From Synaphobranchus kaupii (lineage: Eukaryota; Chordata; Actinopteri; Anguilliformes; Synaphobranchidae): a stretch of DNA of 64,000 nt. The translations under genes and the position numbers were made by a program. The stretch covers positions 26,460,813-26,524,812 of the forward strand of contig CM056376.1 in assembly GCA_029718625.1 (NCBI GenBank), read 5' to 3'. The notes beneath the pieces were generated by a model that searched no databases, was not told the DNA's origin, and saw nothing but the letters and a program-made list of their open reading frames with translations. Positions 47,963-60,745 of this stretch are shown piece by piece; the stretch's first letter is position 1; each line of letters begins with the position of its first letter.

Positions 47963-50900
47963 CTTTATGTTTTGGTTTAATTGTGTAATACTGGTCAAAA
48001 TAAAATTACAGAAATAGAACATACTCTACAATGGTCCTTTTTAAAATCATGTCAGGCATTTGTGTGAGTTTTTTTGTAGTTTTCATATGGGCTATTTTGT
48101 TGTAAGCGAACGTTGATGTCATTGTAGCCATCTGTTAGCTTGCTATAGCGTTCTATTCACATGAATTTGCTGTTTGTATAAACCGTTGGAAATTGACAGT
48201 TGATTTGCAATATTATATTTAATATTTATAGGCTAGCTAACCTTAGCTATCACAATTGTGCTAAACTTTTGTGAATAGCTACCTAGCTAACCGTCATAAA
48301 AATCTTTTACCGTGAAAAATCCCCAAACTGTTTACACTTCTCGGACAGATGTTCGGGAAATCTGTTACACGATGATAATGATAATGGCGATGATAACGTT
48401 TGGAACTAAAGTTCACTTTTCTTTCTTTTTTGTTTTCAAAGAGGGTAGGATATTTCACAATATAATTGCTGACTGTGTGGCGAAAGTGCCACCGTGGTAA
48501 CAGACTTCCCTAACATCCGTCCGACAATGTAAACAAGAATCTAACGTTAGAGGGGATTTTCCATGGTAAGAATAAATTGTATGACAACGTTAGCTAACAC
48601 ATTAGTCGCTACTATAACGTTAACTTAGTTAAATGTCCAGCACCTCTGTGGTCTAATAGCAGGGATGGTAGGGGGAAAACAATGTTTTAGATTCCAAAAA
48701 TCCTAAAAGAGGGACCAAGGATGGGTAAGGGAAATTCGACAAGTCTCATGTCGGCGCTGCTGCCACGGTCAGACGCGCTGCTAATAATACTCTCGGCATA
48801 GGCTCACTAGGCTGCTGGTCCCATTGTTAGAAAGAACGCTGAACTTCCGCATTGTGATGTCGTCATTGTCCAGTCCTTCTTTTTCTGGTCATAGGGTTTC
48901 ACTGGGTTCATTCCAATCGCTTATTTTTACTCCTTGCTTCCTTTCCTCGCTCCTTAGCTCCGCCCAACGGAGCACGTGAGGAAAGGATGCAAGGATCAGA
49001 TACGAGGATGGAGGAAACAAGGCAACATGTATTAGGCAAATGGAATGTCCTTGCTCAATCAAAGCATCATCGTCATATTATGCTCATGTGCTTAACTTAT
49101 AATGCTTTTTTAGCTTATTTTTTCATGAATAAACGGTGCTTTTGTTAGTTATAAAGAATGACTGTCATTATGGATTAGCGTTTTATAATAAATGGAAAGG
49201 AACAGTAAAATTGCATTTGTGTAGGGCGTTGCCTGTGACATGGCAGATGTGAAGAGTGGTGGATAATTTATACACGTGACGCGTTCCAAGAAAAGGCTTC
49301 CGCAAAGGCGCTACACTTGTGTTTCCTCACTAAAGCACCCTCTGGGAGCCTCATCGTTCCCCACTCCATGCTCCTCCGAGGAGCATTTAGCGGTTTGGAA
49401 AGTCCTTAAAGGATAAAATAAGCAATTGGAATCCACCCACTGAGTACATTCGGGAGCACACTTTTCAAGAAGTACACGAACATTTTGGTCACATAAATAT
49501 GACGTGAAGCTTCGTTTTTTTTAAATGAGGCGCAGCTTCGCTGACGTTTTCCTTCAAATACAGAAAAACAACACATGAGATGGCAGCACAAGAGTGGGGG
49601 CACAGGGTTGCCAGATCAAAGATCAGACTTTCCAGCCAAATGGCGACTCAAAACTAGCCCAAATTATAAGCTATTTTTAACCGAAACCAACGTATTTTAA
49701 ATAGAAATTATGTTTTTACTTTTTAAAATAAGTGTGTGCTTTGCGACTTTTCATTTTTACCCGTGACTGCACTTCCCAATTTAGCTGTAAAACCGCAGAC
49801 ATGGCAACACTGGTGGGATGTTTTATGACCTGCTTACGACACTTCCACAGTGCGGTTGGAAAATAGTATGGCCGATATTTTTCGCGGACTGCTAAACAGT
49901 GTACATTAAACAGCACACTTCTGCCAGGGCACTGTACGCAGGAGATTCGGACACAGCCTAGGTTCAGCCCATTTGCATGTTCGCTATGCTTAGCGCTCAA
50001 AAAACACGCCGTCAAACTAGCAAAAAGTGGACTAGGACACGCCCTAAATGCACTTTACGCCATGCGTTTAGATAAAGCGCTAAGATCGCCAAGTTAGAGC
50101 CCAATAACTCGTATAAACGACTTACTATCTCATATAAACGAGATAGCGCTTCAAATAAAAAATTTTCACCTTGCGCTTCAGGGCTTCCGTAGTTAAATGA
50201 TCTGACCAGATCGCTGACAGACAATGCAGCACGATGGAGCCTCTTGATAGCCTTGGGAATATGCAAGACTTTCCCTGCAGCTTCATGCAAGTACACGTTA
50301 GCTTAAAGTTCAAGAATAGCATTACGTTATCTTCAGGGAAGAGCAAGGGGTTTTCCAATCCTAAAGATAATGGAAAATAAGAGGCTCTTATGCATATTTA
50401 CCACACGCACAAACGACTAACGCATTTGCATATTGCCCCCATCTTGTTTCTCCTGATAAGTATTAATAATTATTTGTTGTATTAAAATTTTCCACTCAAT
50501 TAAGGGGTGCATTATTATATTATTAATGCAGTGCTGACTGTGCCTTCATCTCAAATGAATAAATAAATAATTCATTTCTGCTATGTTAACAGACTACAAA
50601 TACCCAGAAGCATAACCCAAAAGTAAATAATACATTTTTTTCCCCCATGATTTTCGAATATGGCAAACGTAAATTTGTGATTGTAACTGGTATCTCTTTG
50701 AGGGCTCATATTGCTGTCTCATTGTGGTGATGAAAAGACACTAGATTGGGCTTGATTGCAGATTGCTCTCCAGTTCCTAACGCCCTGATTGTGTTGCCGG
50801 GTTATTGTCTATCATTGCATTACAGATTCCTGATTGCAATGTCTCTTCCACCGATGACTGACTCCCAGATTGCGTGTCATTGTGCGGCAACAGCCGAGGT

Positions 50901-52790
50901 AATGCACAATTTGCAGTGATGTCATAACATTCAATCAGATAATCCCCACTCATTTACTGAGGCTAAGTCTCTCCGACAAGGATGCTCCAATGTCACCTTT
51001 TGCAAGTGGACTAGGAAAATAGTCATTAAATACACTGTTTTAGATGCTTTAAATTGATGTATTGAGTAAATCTGACATCTAAATCTGTTTTAAAATCACA
51101 AGCATATCTTACTAATGGTAGACATTTTCATAAAGACACACTTAAACTGATTGCATATCAACATGAAAATATTGGCAGTTCAAACACTGCATGCAATATT
51201 TACATGGTGGGTTATGACCGGAATACTTAAGCATGTACTGTACATACAGTACAACCTTCTGAAATGATCTCTAGACTTGCATTAATGGATGTCATCGAAA
51301 GATTTAAAATGTGTAATGCAGTTGGGTAACAAGTAGACAAATACTTCAGCTGAAGCTGCTTTCACTTATTAAATATGCACAGCAAAATCTCCAGTGTTAA
51401 ATCTACTCTGAGAGAGTACATTTTACTCTGATAAAGTACATCTGATACCTCTTGGACTCATATTTAAATGTCACAGCTAAATTAACCCTGATAATTTTAC
51501 TGTGCACCGCAACGATTGATAATCCTTTTTAAAAAAAGTTATTGATGACAATGTTTGTTATTTTCGCATGTCCAAAACAAAACAGGAAAATTCACGTTGT
51601 TTAATTGCTAAGACCCATATGCAGTGACATCACCAATTGCTAGTTTGGCTGTATACATCTGTTGTTTGTTCCCATGACGCAACAGGCTGGACACTTGGCT
51701 ACATGTTTTGGGATTAGCACGGTGATCTCAATGTGTAACTATATGCGCTGATGCCCTTAGTTTGCTTGGCGCTTAAAAGCTTGTTTTGTTAGCATTGCTA
51801 TTGCTTCTTAACTCTTTGCATTACCGCCGCCGCTTCAAAGCTCTGTCCCACATGCTGAGGGCTAAGTAATAGAGTGCTATCTGCTATTGGAAGGTGTGGA
51901 AAGGGTTTGGGTTTGGCGGCTGCGGCGGAGTTTGAGAAATAGAGGCAAACAGTCCACAAAGAAGAGGGCTTGCGGCACTGGCCTCTGCAATCAGAGGAAA
52001 TACACAAACTGAGAGATGGAATTGACCCGGGCTGGCTTCCCTTCCCTGACTTCCCCCTGAGAAAGACACGATCTCAAAGTGCCCTGAATTACAAACAACA
52101 CATCTCTCTCAGTACACCCCTCAAATCAATTCACTGCAGGCAGCAAGATGCATTACAATCATAACTGTGATAAATTATGAAACAACCCCCCCCCAAAAGA
52201 AAGTATCTGATTTTGACTTTTTTATGAGTGTCTGCTCCAGACTGAAAGATACGCCACAACGTGAATGATTTAAGGGCAGAATGCATATATGCATGTTTAA
52301 AGTGACGCGGGGAAGTTCATAAATATTTATTAAATAGATGTGGCCGGTTGATCTGTCGTTTGAAAAAAAAAGTTTAAAAAAAAGCTCCCCCAGGATGTTT
52401 TTAAAAGCTAAAAAAGAATCCATAATATGTGAAGGCAGAAAAATTGCTTCATAAAGCATTGACTCACTGCTGAAAGAAGCAATAAGCAAGCAGGAAGGGT
52501 CAAGAGGCCAATATCCCCAATTTTTAAAATGTCAGTTGAACAGAAGATGCAATTGTTTGTTCCATCAATTTTTTTTAACCGATAAAAATATGATTTTATG
52601 GCTTGTTTACATCGGAAAGATTCACACATTTTCTCAGAACCCCTCTTTACATGATGGTGCTATTTTGTCACATGATGGTGCAATGATTTAGCCTGGCCAA
52701 TTGGTATAATAGCTTTCTTTATGAGTAACTACAGGTATCTTGTCAGATTCAAGTTTAACATTTTCAGTGAAAATACTGACCTAAAAAAAA

Positions 52791-52903
52791 AACAGAAGTC
52801 AACCGCAGTAACACTAGCACTGTTGAACATAGAGGAAATATATTGCGGTAAGAAGGGGATTGTTGAGGAGGCGAGGCTTATTGCCAAGCACATTTGGAAA
52901 CTG
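52791..52903 (+). repeat. 113-bp tandem direct repeat, copy 1
   Basis: AACAGAAGTCAACCGCAGTA ... CATTTGGAAACTG, repeated immediately at 52904-53016 with a single visible mismatch (AAGCAC/ACGCAC). Confidence 0.97.
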
Positions 52904-53016
52904 AACAGAAGTCAACCGCAGTAACACTAGCACTGTTGAACATAGAGGAAATATATTGCGGTAAGAAGGGGATTGTTGAGGAGGCGAGGCTTATTGCCAC
53001 GCACATTTGGAAACTG
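52904..53016 (+). repeat. 113-bp tandem direct repeat, copy 2
   Basis: Second copy, directly abutting the first. The near-identity implies a very recent duplication or an assembly stutter. Confidence 0.97.
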
Positions 53017-53426
53017 AACCCTGATCGCTCAAACTCCATAGCTCAGAGACATTACCTCATCACCAAAAAAAACCACACCCCTTGGTAAGCAAGAATATTA
53101 GGTTACAATGCAAAGGACAATATGAAGTGCAGTGGGGTATAAAGGTTAGGGAACTGGGTTTGTAGCTCAGAGGTTGCTGGATCAATACCCAAGTGGGGCA
53201 CTGTACTCTAGAGCAAGTTATTTCACCTGAATTCCTTCAGTTAAAATATCCAACTCTATAAATGCACAGAATGCAAAACACTGTAAGCCGTGTAGTTTTC
53301 TCTGAATAAGAGACATCTTCTAAATGCCTAAATTTAAATGAAACTGAACACTGATCTCCCGCTGAGTGATTACCTCATCTCCAAAAGGCCACACCCCTTG
53401 GCATGGTAGAATAACAGGCAATAATG
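53011..53426 (+). repeat. Dispersed direct repeats bracketing a SINE
   Basis: 53011-53110 (AAACTGAACCCTGATCGCTC ... CCACACCCCTTGG ... TTACAATG) resembles 53341-53426 (AAACTGAACACTGATCTCCC ... CCACACCCCTTGG ... GCAATAATG). The two diverged copies flank the degenerate SINE. Confidence 0.7.
53125..53340 (+). repeat. Degenerate tRNA-derived SINE
   Basis: A worn head (AGTGCAGTGGGGTATAAAGG), CAGAGGTTGCTGGATCAATAC in place of the B box, and TCTGAATAAGAGACATCTTC as a decayed L2-type tail. Confidence 0.75.
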
Positions 53427-53643
53427 CTTTTCCTAGTAACATCACCCTCCCTGACAGGCATAATCGCTACAATATACTGACGGGTATTAGTCCTACAGAG
53501 GTGAGAAAAAAAGCAAGATGTCTTTGCTGGAAATGTAGCTTCTGATGCCCTTTGTGTCATTGAGTGCAGATGACACGTTAACCAATCAAATTGTGTTTAT
53601 TCTCGGACAAATGCAGGCTACTGACCTTCCTACCTTTGTTATC

Positions 53644-53713
53644 TTATTTTGTCTGCACTGATAGTATAGTCAAGACACTTATTTTGTCTGCACTGATAGT
53701 ATAGTCAAGACAC
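53644..53713 (+). repeat. Two perfect 35-bp direct repeats
   Basis: TTATTTTGTCTGCACTGATA followed by GTATAGTCAAGACAC occurs twice back to back. Confidence 0.97.
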
Positions 53714-54018
53714 CTTACAGAGTTATCTTACACAATGACTTTGGATTTGAATCCTTATAATGGTACACCGGGATTCTTTTGTGTACTGTGAACTACTAAA
53801 GTACACATTTAATGAAGCATAAATGTTAGCACTGGCTACTATATACTGTATCTCACTCTATATTAATTCATACTTTCACATTCACACTTTCAAAACATTG
53901 TTCTGAATGACTGAAAGTGTATTTACCAGTCTCTGAATTACCAAATTTATTAACTGAAGGCAAACATTGGTCAAATGTGGCCGTTACCTGAATTAACTCA
54001 GGTAACATGTATCAAATA

Positions 54019-54562
54019 CACTGCCCGGCCAAAAAAAAAGTCGCACACTCTAATATTTCGTTGGACCGCCTTTAGCTTTGATTACGGTGTGCATTTGTTG
54101 TGGCATTGTTTCGACAACCTTATGCAATGTCACAACATTTATTTCCATCCAGAGTTGCTTGAATTTTTGGCTGAGATCTTGTATTGACGACAGGAGAGTC
54201 GAACCACTCCGTAAATTGTTCTCCAGCACATCCCAAAGACTTTCAATGGGGTTAAGGTCAGGAATCTGGTGGCTAATTCATGTGTGAAAATGATTCCTCA
54301 TGCTCCCTGAACCACTCTTTCACAATTTGAGCCCGATGAATCTTGGCATTGTCGTCCTGGAAAATGCCCATTGATGGGATAACCTGGTCATTCAGTACAT
54401 TCAGGTACTTAGCTGACTTCATTTTATTGCTGCATAATGTTGCTGAGCCTAGACCTGACCAACTGAAGCAACCCCAGATCATAACACTGCCTCCAGAGGC
54501 TTGTACAGTGGGCACTATGCATGACGGGTGCAATGGCGACTTTTTTTTTTGGCCGGGCAGTG
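54019..54562 (-). mobile_element. Tc1-like transposon, deletion derivative (544 bp)
   Basis: Inverted termini CACTGCCCGGCCAAAAAAAA plus GTCGC at both ends, flanked by TA (54017-54018 and 54563-54564), the Tc1/mariner target site. The minus strand carries the C-terminal third of a Tc1 transposase: [18 protein letters not shown] and [19 protein letters not shown], with the second catalytic Asp region (QDDN). After a frameshift it continues through the NPIESLWDVLE-like segment to the stop near 54050. The N-terminal DNA-binding part and first catalytic Asp are gone, so it is non-autonomous. Confidence 0.93.
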
Positions 54563-54979
54563 TACATTCTCCAGGTAGTATCAGCAAGGGGACAAAGATC
54601 AGCCTACTTTAAAAAGGTACTTCATCAATTATGTCTCAAGCATGTTTCTGAGGGGCTCCCTTGGCCGGGCTTCATCCCCCCATGCTGGAAGCTGCCTGGA
54701 TCTCCTGTATTTCCCAGGGTCTTCCGTCAGATTTATCCAACGCGAGTCAAGCTTACAATATGAATCAGAATAAAATAGCACCGTTCACAGTGAGAACCTT
54801 CGCAGTTCTCCCAGCGTTGATGATGTTTTTTCTCACTACGATGTTACGGACCGATTGTGAGAAAATGCGGGGACGGTCCTCGGCTGAATACCCACAATGC
54901 AGCGGTGGAGCAGGGGTTGGTCAAGATTGGCTCTCCGTGCCTTTTGGGACAGCCCAGCAAAAGTAAAATGATTCGACCG

Positions 54980-55480
54980 TGTAGCATTTTTTCATTATCC
55001 TTTGTGGTCCCCACCTTTTCTGCACGGTGTAAACATCGTTTGTTCATTCATTAACGGGGTGTGATGCGTGTACTCTGTCACTCAGGGCCGGTTCTCAGCA
55101 TAGGTGACAAGGACGCTCGCCTTTGGTGCCATTTGTCTGGGGGGGGAGGGTCCGCCAAGCGAAGGGGAAAAAATCTGCGCGTTGTGTCCATGATGGTCGG
55201 CGACATGAGAGTTGGCGATCTCGCCCGCCAAAAGAGCGGCAGAAAGGCTAGTCGTGCCTGCAAGCACTCCTCACACATGTGCACCTTTCCACTTCCGTGG
55301 CCTCAGTAATGGGTGTTCACACACCAAGACGCACAGGGCTGTGGGAGCCTTCAGTTACTCGCCTGACTTTACTCACCCCATTGCACAGATGACGTTAACA
55401 CACGTGTACCAACGGACAAAATGGCAGCTAACGGGAGAGGCACGTCAGGGGGCGTGTGCCTACTAAGTGTCTAGTCAATC
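54980..55480. other. CpG-containing stretch, nature unknown
   Basis: GC-richer than its surroundings, with several short open frames on both strands (65-84 codons) and GGGCCGGTTCTCAGCATAGG-like sequence reminiscent of dispersed fish repeats. I cannot assign it to a gene. Confidence 0.25.
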
Positions 55481-57599
55481 ACAGAACTCGCCACACACTA
55501 ATGCCACAATTTGGGTCTCTCGCTTTTCCTGGTCACTTCGACATCACTAACGATCATGACGGAATACCAGGATTTAAATTTCCTTGAAGGAAATGGCAGT
55601 CTCTCAGAATATTGCTCATGATGTTCTCTGGTGAATTAATAGTGCTCATTACGGTAATCAAGATTAATTGGTTGTAGCATGACTACGGTGCATGGCATGC
55701 ATATTTAAACAATAGCTAGTTAAAATAACTAGAGCGAAAAATCAAGGCCTTTGGACAATAAGACATAGAACCACAATCTCCAGCATCTTTCCTGACTCTT
55801 CTTCACGGTCTTGCTGGTGTTGCATCTTAACAAAAGAAAGCCCTTGTATTCTCATGTTAGAACTTCAAGGATGGGTACAGAGTGTAATTGGTGACATTTT
55901 GTGTCAGGATGAATGGCGCAGTTTCACAGTCTTGTGTGTTCAGTAGATGGAGCCAGAGGAAGCTGCTCTGCAGGGGTTCCTGAAATGCATATTGGTACAT
56001 GCAGACTAAAGGCTGAGAGGATCTGAGAGATGGATTCTCATTTTCTATTGTCAGTACTTTGGGGGGAGGAGGGGTGGGGTGCGGGGGCATCACTGGATGT
56101 CCTTCGGCTCATAGCTTACGCCTTGCCGAAGAATCACACAGGATCCTAAGCAGTGCAAGCATTCATAGAGGGCACTCAAACCCTCAACTTCTGACCTAGA
56201 TTCTTTCTCTCTCTCTATACACTTCCCCTTACTGTATCAGGCCTCCATCTCTTTCAGAAATTAATATATGGTAAAGGGTTAGGCTACCTACTAGTGTGTT
56301 TTGGGTTTTTTATTTTATTTCAAAGCCAGCTCTTATCAATCCCAAAATAATGTATCCCTATGAAATCCCTGAGTAGATCTACCCTTTCTTCTCAGTGGGG
56401 GAAATAATGTTTTGTCTTTGTATTTTCAGACAGTCTCAGACTTCCGTGTTACGGCAATAAAACTGCCCTGACCGTGCAAGGAACGAACACCGTTTCAGTG
56501 TGCTCATGCTGTGTAGTGGTTTCAAAGGATATGCGTAGTACGTTTGCAGGTTTGAAACAAACATACAAAATCTAATTAAATCACAGGAGGACCATGCATT
56601 CTCTTCAAATTAAAACACAAGGGATCAAACTGTGAAACAGTACTGTGTTTACTAGCTGCGTGCTGAAACTGACTTTAATCTCATCTTAGCTCATCGCGGC
56701 GCTCTTTACCAGTCTAGAGGGTTTGAGGCTAAAGCGTCCGTTCTTGATAAGCGACTCTGAATACTCAAGCTCTTGGTCACACCGCAGACTTTAAAAATGG
56801 AAGCCACCATACTTCAGTAACACAGTATTTGGTGCTATAAGATGGATTGAGGTTAATGGCTCTGAAGTAGACCGAGGATGTTTTCGTGCTTCACTCAGCT
56901 AACATAGCGTCCAGCAGAATTCACCTTCCTTGCTGTGAGCTTTCTAACATACAAAGACATAGGGACCAAGTCAGTTTCATCTTCTATTTCAGAAATTGCA
57001 TCTTGTTCAAAGCGATTTTACTCAAGGAATACCCAGTTCACTGATCTATGAAAATAGCAAAAAAAAAAATATATGTCAAATTACTACACAAAATGTAAAA
57101 TAGAATCTATTTTCAAAGGGGGAAACAATGCTGATAATGTCACTATAAATGAACTATTGTCACTCATTTGTGATGAGGTATATTTTTGCATAGATTTACT
57201 CATATTACATGACCAAGCATTGTAAACGGGTAAAAATATGATAAGTTATTTTGGCAAAAATGTGTTTAGTGCATCTGAATATGAGAGCTGTCATCCTGCA
57301 TTCTGTCTATTGCTTTCAAGCTTGACAGTCTTTGTGTATTCTTGGTCTTATATTACTTATTCTTTTTCTGAAACCAAAGGACTGTTCCCCATCACTCAAC
57401 CTTATGAAGAATAACTGTACGTTAAATAGAGGGCATTTTTTTGGATATGCATGTGTAAAAATGTGTGTCAATATGAACAATAAATCAGGTATTTCCACTT
57501 TATTTTATGTAATTATATAAGTTTTACCCTCAGGGTGCACACAGTTCCTTACCGTTATCTCTTCTTCCACGCCCCAACCAACATCAGATTAGTCACTCA

Positions 57600-58070
57600 C
57601 ATTATACAGAGGAGAAAAAAGCAATAACGGCCCCTCTTCCACTGATATGGTCTAAATCGCCACAGTGCCTTGAGAAACATGGACATTTTAACGCTCAAAA
57701 AGGAATCCAGTATTATCCAGCACGGACCGATTCCATTCAATAGAAATTTTGCAATCGCAATATCAGCGTTCATCATAGAGCTCGGTAAAGATTTCTCGGC
57801 AAAGGCAGGGCTTCCTGAGGGGAGGATCTAAATTAATTCACGGCCCGTCGTAAGTGATATGCCGCGCAAGACCGCGCCTAATTTACATGTCGTTATTTCA
57901 AACGTGTTCCTCAAACGTTCCATCAATTCCTCCTTCCACAATTCCCGACCGCCTCAATTTTCAATTAAGATCGGCAACACGTCCATGGGAGAGAAAGAAC
58001 GTATTGGTTTGTCATATATAAGATGTGTTCTGCATATATACTTGGCTAATTAATCCTTAAAGCACAAGAT
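57600..58070. promoter_or_regulatory. Candidate conserved noncoding block
   Basis: Complex, repeat-free sequence with TTAATTCACGGCCCGTCG, CCTAATTTACATGTCG and TCAATTTTCAATTAAGATCG. It is denser in information than the neighbouring intron. Inferred only. Confidence 0.25.
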
Positions 58071-58216
58071 TTCCATTTCTTCGGCGTTAGCATGCTCATG
58101 TAGTGTCTGCCGTTCACGCTCAGATCACAATCAGCACACTACTGTCCTCCAGTTAAAACGTCACGCCCATTGTAAGAACAGATTCTCTACTGGCTGCATC
58201 TTCAGGCTCGTTGTAC

Positions 58217-58415
58217 GTCTAGAGCAGGACTGTCAAACTCCAGTTCTACGGGGTGCAGTGTCCGCAGGTCTCTTTTCAATCACCGGCCAATTAAGGCCTT
58301 GAAAACAGGGCGTGCGGATTTGTTGATCAATCAATGACGTGGATACATTCCTGGGGCTGAAGCACACTGAATACCAGCAGACGCCTCAGCCCTCCAGGAC
58401 TGGACTCTGACACAC
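58217..58415. mobile_element. About 200-bp inverted-repeat MITE
   Basis: The left end (GGACTGTCAAACTCCAGTTC) and right end (CAGGACTGGACTCTGACAC) are imperfect reverse complements, as in a widespread fish element found near CTGTCAAACTCCAG motifs. Superfamily uncertain. Confidence 0.5.
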
Positions 58416-60429
58416 TGACACACGCATTCAAATGATGCTTTTGGCAACACCAACTACTCTCTTATTATTTTCAGCCCATATCACATTGTTTTATTTGTGC
58501 ACTGATAGTACTGTATGAAACATGAAATTGCATAAGTGATTCACAGTGTAACATTAAAGAGCAGTGGAGGATGCATCTAGCATAAATGGCTAGTCCTCTG
58601 TGTAATGATGAAGCCCGAAATGGACAAAGACGGGGAGTGACTGTGGCCAAAAGACCTGCAGAGCGATGTATGAATGGCCATAGGGCCATCCACGGAGGGA
58701 GAGTTACCGCCGGCAGGACGTTCTCCACGCAACCTCACAGTACACTGAGCAGCCGTTATCCACCTGTAACAGCTTGAGGGCCTGCCTGAATGTATTTTTT
58801 TTTATCATTTCTCTTATTTTTTCAAAATGTGTTTTATAGTTCTTTTACTTTGAGCCATGGAGTAACAAAAAAAGTTTTAAATCCAGCATATCTCCGCCCA
58901 GTCTTGTCAGAGGCAGACAGACCTGGCAGCATGTCCATCCTGTTGTCCATGAGAACCCTAACCCTGACACATTTTTTACTCGTGTTAAGCGCATCGGTGT
59001 ATCCTGTTATTGATAAATATGGCTTCTGCAACAGTAGACAATAGATCACTCTGCTGGTGTAGAGATGATGTTTTTGCTGAAGAGGGAATTCCACTTCTTA
59101 CTTGGTATGTTTGAAAGGAAGTGCACCCCCCCCCCCCCCACTCCATCCCCCAAAATGCTTTAAAAATAACCACACATAGCTGTGAGAGGAGAGAAGGGCC
59201 TTTTGCTCTACTTGATCCTCTGCTAGACAATCTGATTCTGTATCTCCCTCTGGGATTGTGTTTTGCATTCAAATATCATCAACTCTTCACTCAACCTCAC
59301 TTTGAGTTTTGACCGCTCTGTCACTGTTACACAAGCCGTTCAATCCTCCGGCCCAAAGCCCGCAGAGCTTATTTTATGGTATACAGTTAAAGTTAAAGTG
59401 GCTTACAAATGTAATTGTGCGTTCAAAACTTGGGAAAATACAGAAAATGTGAGATATCATTAAACAAAAACACATAAAGCATCATGCAAAATGTTTGACC
59501 GTGTTGGCCTAACATCAGTAAGCATTGTCTTACATTCTTCCTTAAATCTACTTTGTTTCCCTCTGCTGTTTACTGTGACATGGGTTCCCGCTGGAATTAA
59601 TCTGTGCTTCAGCGGCAGGGAGTGCCAGCGTTAGGGGACCAAACACAGGTGAAAAAAAGAGGTTGTTATCTGGGCCTGATGCACAAGCTATACTCAAATT
59701 AAAACCACCTCAAGCTCAATGGCGGTACGGTGGCGCAATTACTAGGAGGCACAGACTTTGCAAATGGTTCCAAAAAAATATGAGAGTATTGATGCATGAA
59801 CATTGGGGATGGATACAGAGAGGCTAATGGCCGACTGAATTTTTCCAAACTGTTGCCCCTCGGGGCTGATATGAGGCGGCTTCGCTGGGGTATGAAAAGC
59901 CTTCTCTAAGAGAAGATGAATTATACTTTTTTGTTAAGCAGTGGGAGCTGGCCTGGCTCCAAACGCTGGGAATAATTCAAACTGGCAGAGTGACCTCCTT
60001 CATATACAAATGATTCTGGTCCCACAGAAGTATAATAGGATCAAACAGAAACATTCAAAGCCAAGCATGCTCATGGGCTTCCTCCAGCAAACTGCCCTTC
60101 TACCCCACTCTCAGATGAAAGGGAAATAAAATGGCTGCAATTCACCCGTGGTCTGGAGTGTGACGTTATACCTCTAGCTGCCCCTCAGAGTGGTGATAAA
60201 CCCCTTCTGAGCAACCACTGGCTAGATACTGTGCCACGAACTGAGATTACATGTATTGAACTATAAATATTACTGAAGGTATGGTTCACTTTCTCCACAA
60301 AATGCTCTCTCTTATGTACAGTAATGGTCCTGTCATTTGTAACAATGTAGAAAACAACCCCTCCCCCCTCTAAAAGCTGCAATGGGGCTTGAAAGATAAG
60401 ATTATAATGATGCATGCCTTTCCTGTGTG

Positions 60430-60745
60430 GATGCTATGTAGGTAAGGTGGATGCATTACTAATTAACTGCTTGATTGGCTCTTTTTTTTTTTTTACTGAT
60501 TCAGGATTTATGTAAATTGGTAGCTGATAATAATTGGTTGCCATTTCTTGGAAGAAACAGATTATATAAACTGGGCTTATTCATTATAGTGAAAGCTGGC
60601 CGGTTATAAATGGTCTACAAAGATGTGCAATTAAATGGATGATTTCATTAGATTTGGACATGATTGCCAATGGTAGCAACAGCCATTAAGAATGACCATT
60701 ATGACATATAAACCATCTATTTTATTAATGCTAATCGATGGGGTT
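60430..60745. promoter_or_regulatory. Candidate conserved noncoding / enhancer-like block
   Basis: Long complex AT-rich stretch with many homeodomain and other cores: TACTAATTAACTGCTTGATT, CTGATAATAATTGGTTGCCA, TGCAATTAAATGGATGATTT, TTATTAATGCTAATCGATGG. It lies 1.8-2.1 kb downstream of galnt9 exon 1, where first-intron enhancers often sit. No alignment was made. Confidence 0.33.

Larger units (their letters stand above)
46387..51526 (+). repeat. Gap-flanking duplicated block, right copy
   Basis: Begins at the first base after the gap with the sequence found at 40442 and ends with AACGATTGATAATCCT, the last bases before the gap. It is 305 bp shorter than the left copy, mostly from fewer G-rich minisatellite units. 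It carries a 13-bp insertion at 50582-50594 and a 9-bp insertion at 51077-51085 that the left copy lacks. Confidence 0.97.
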
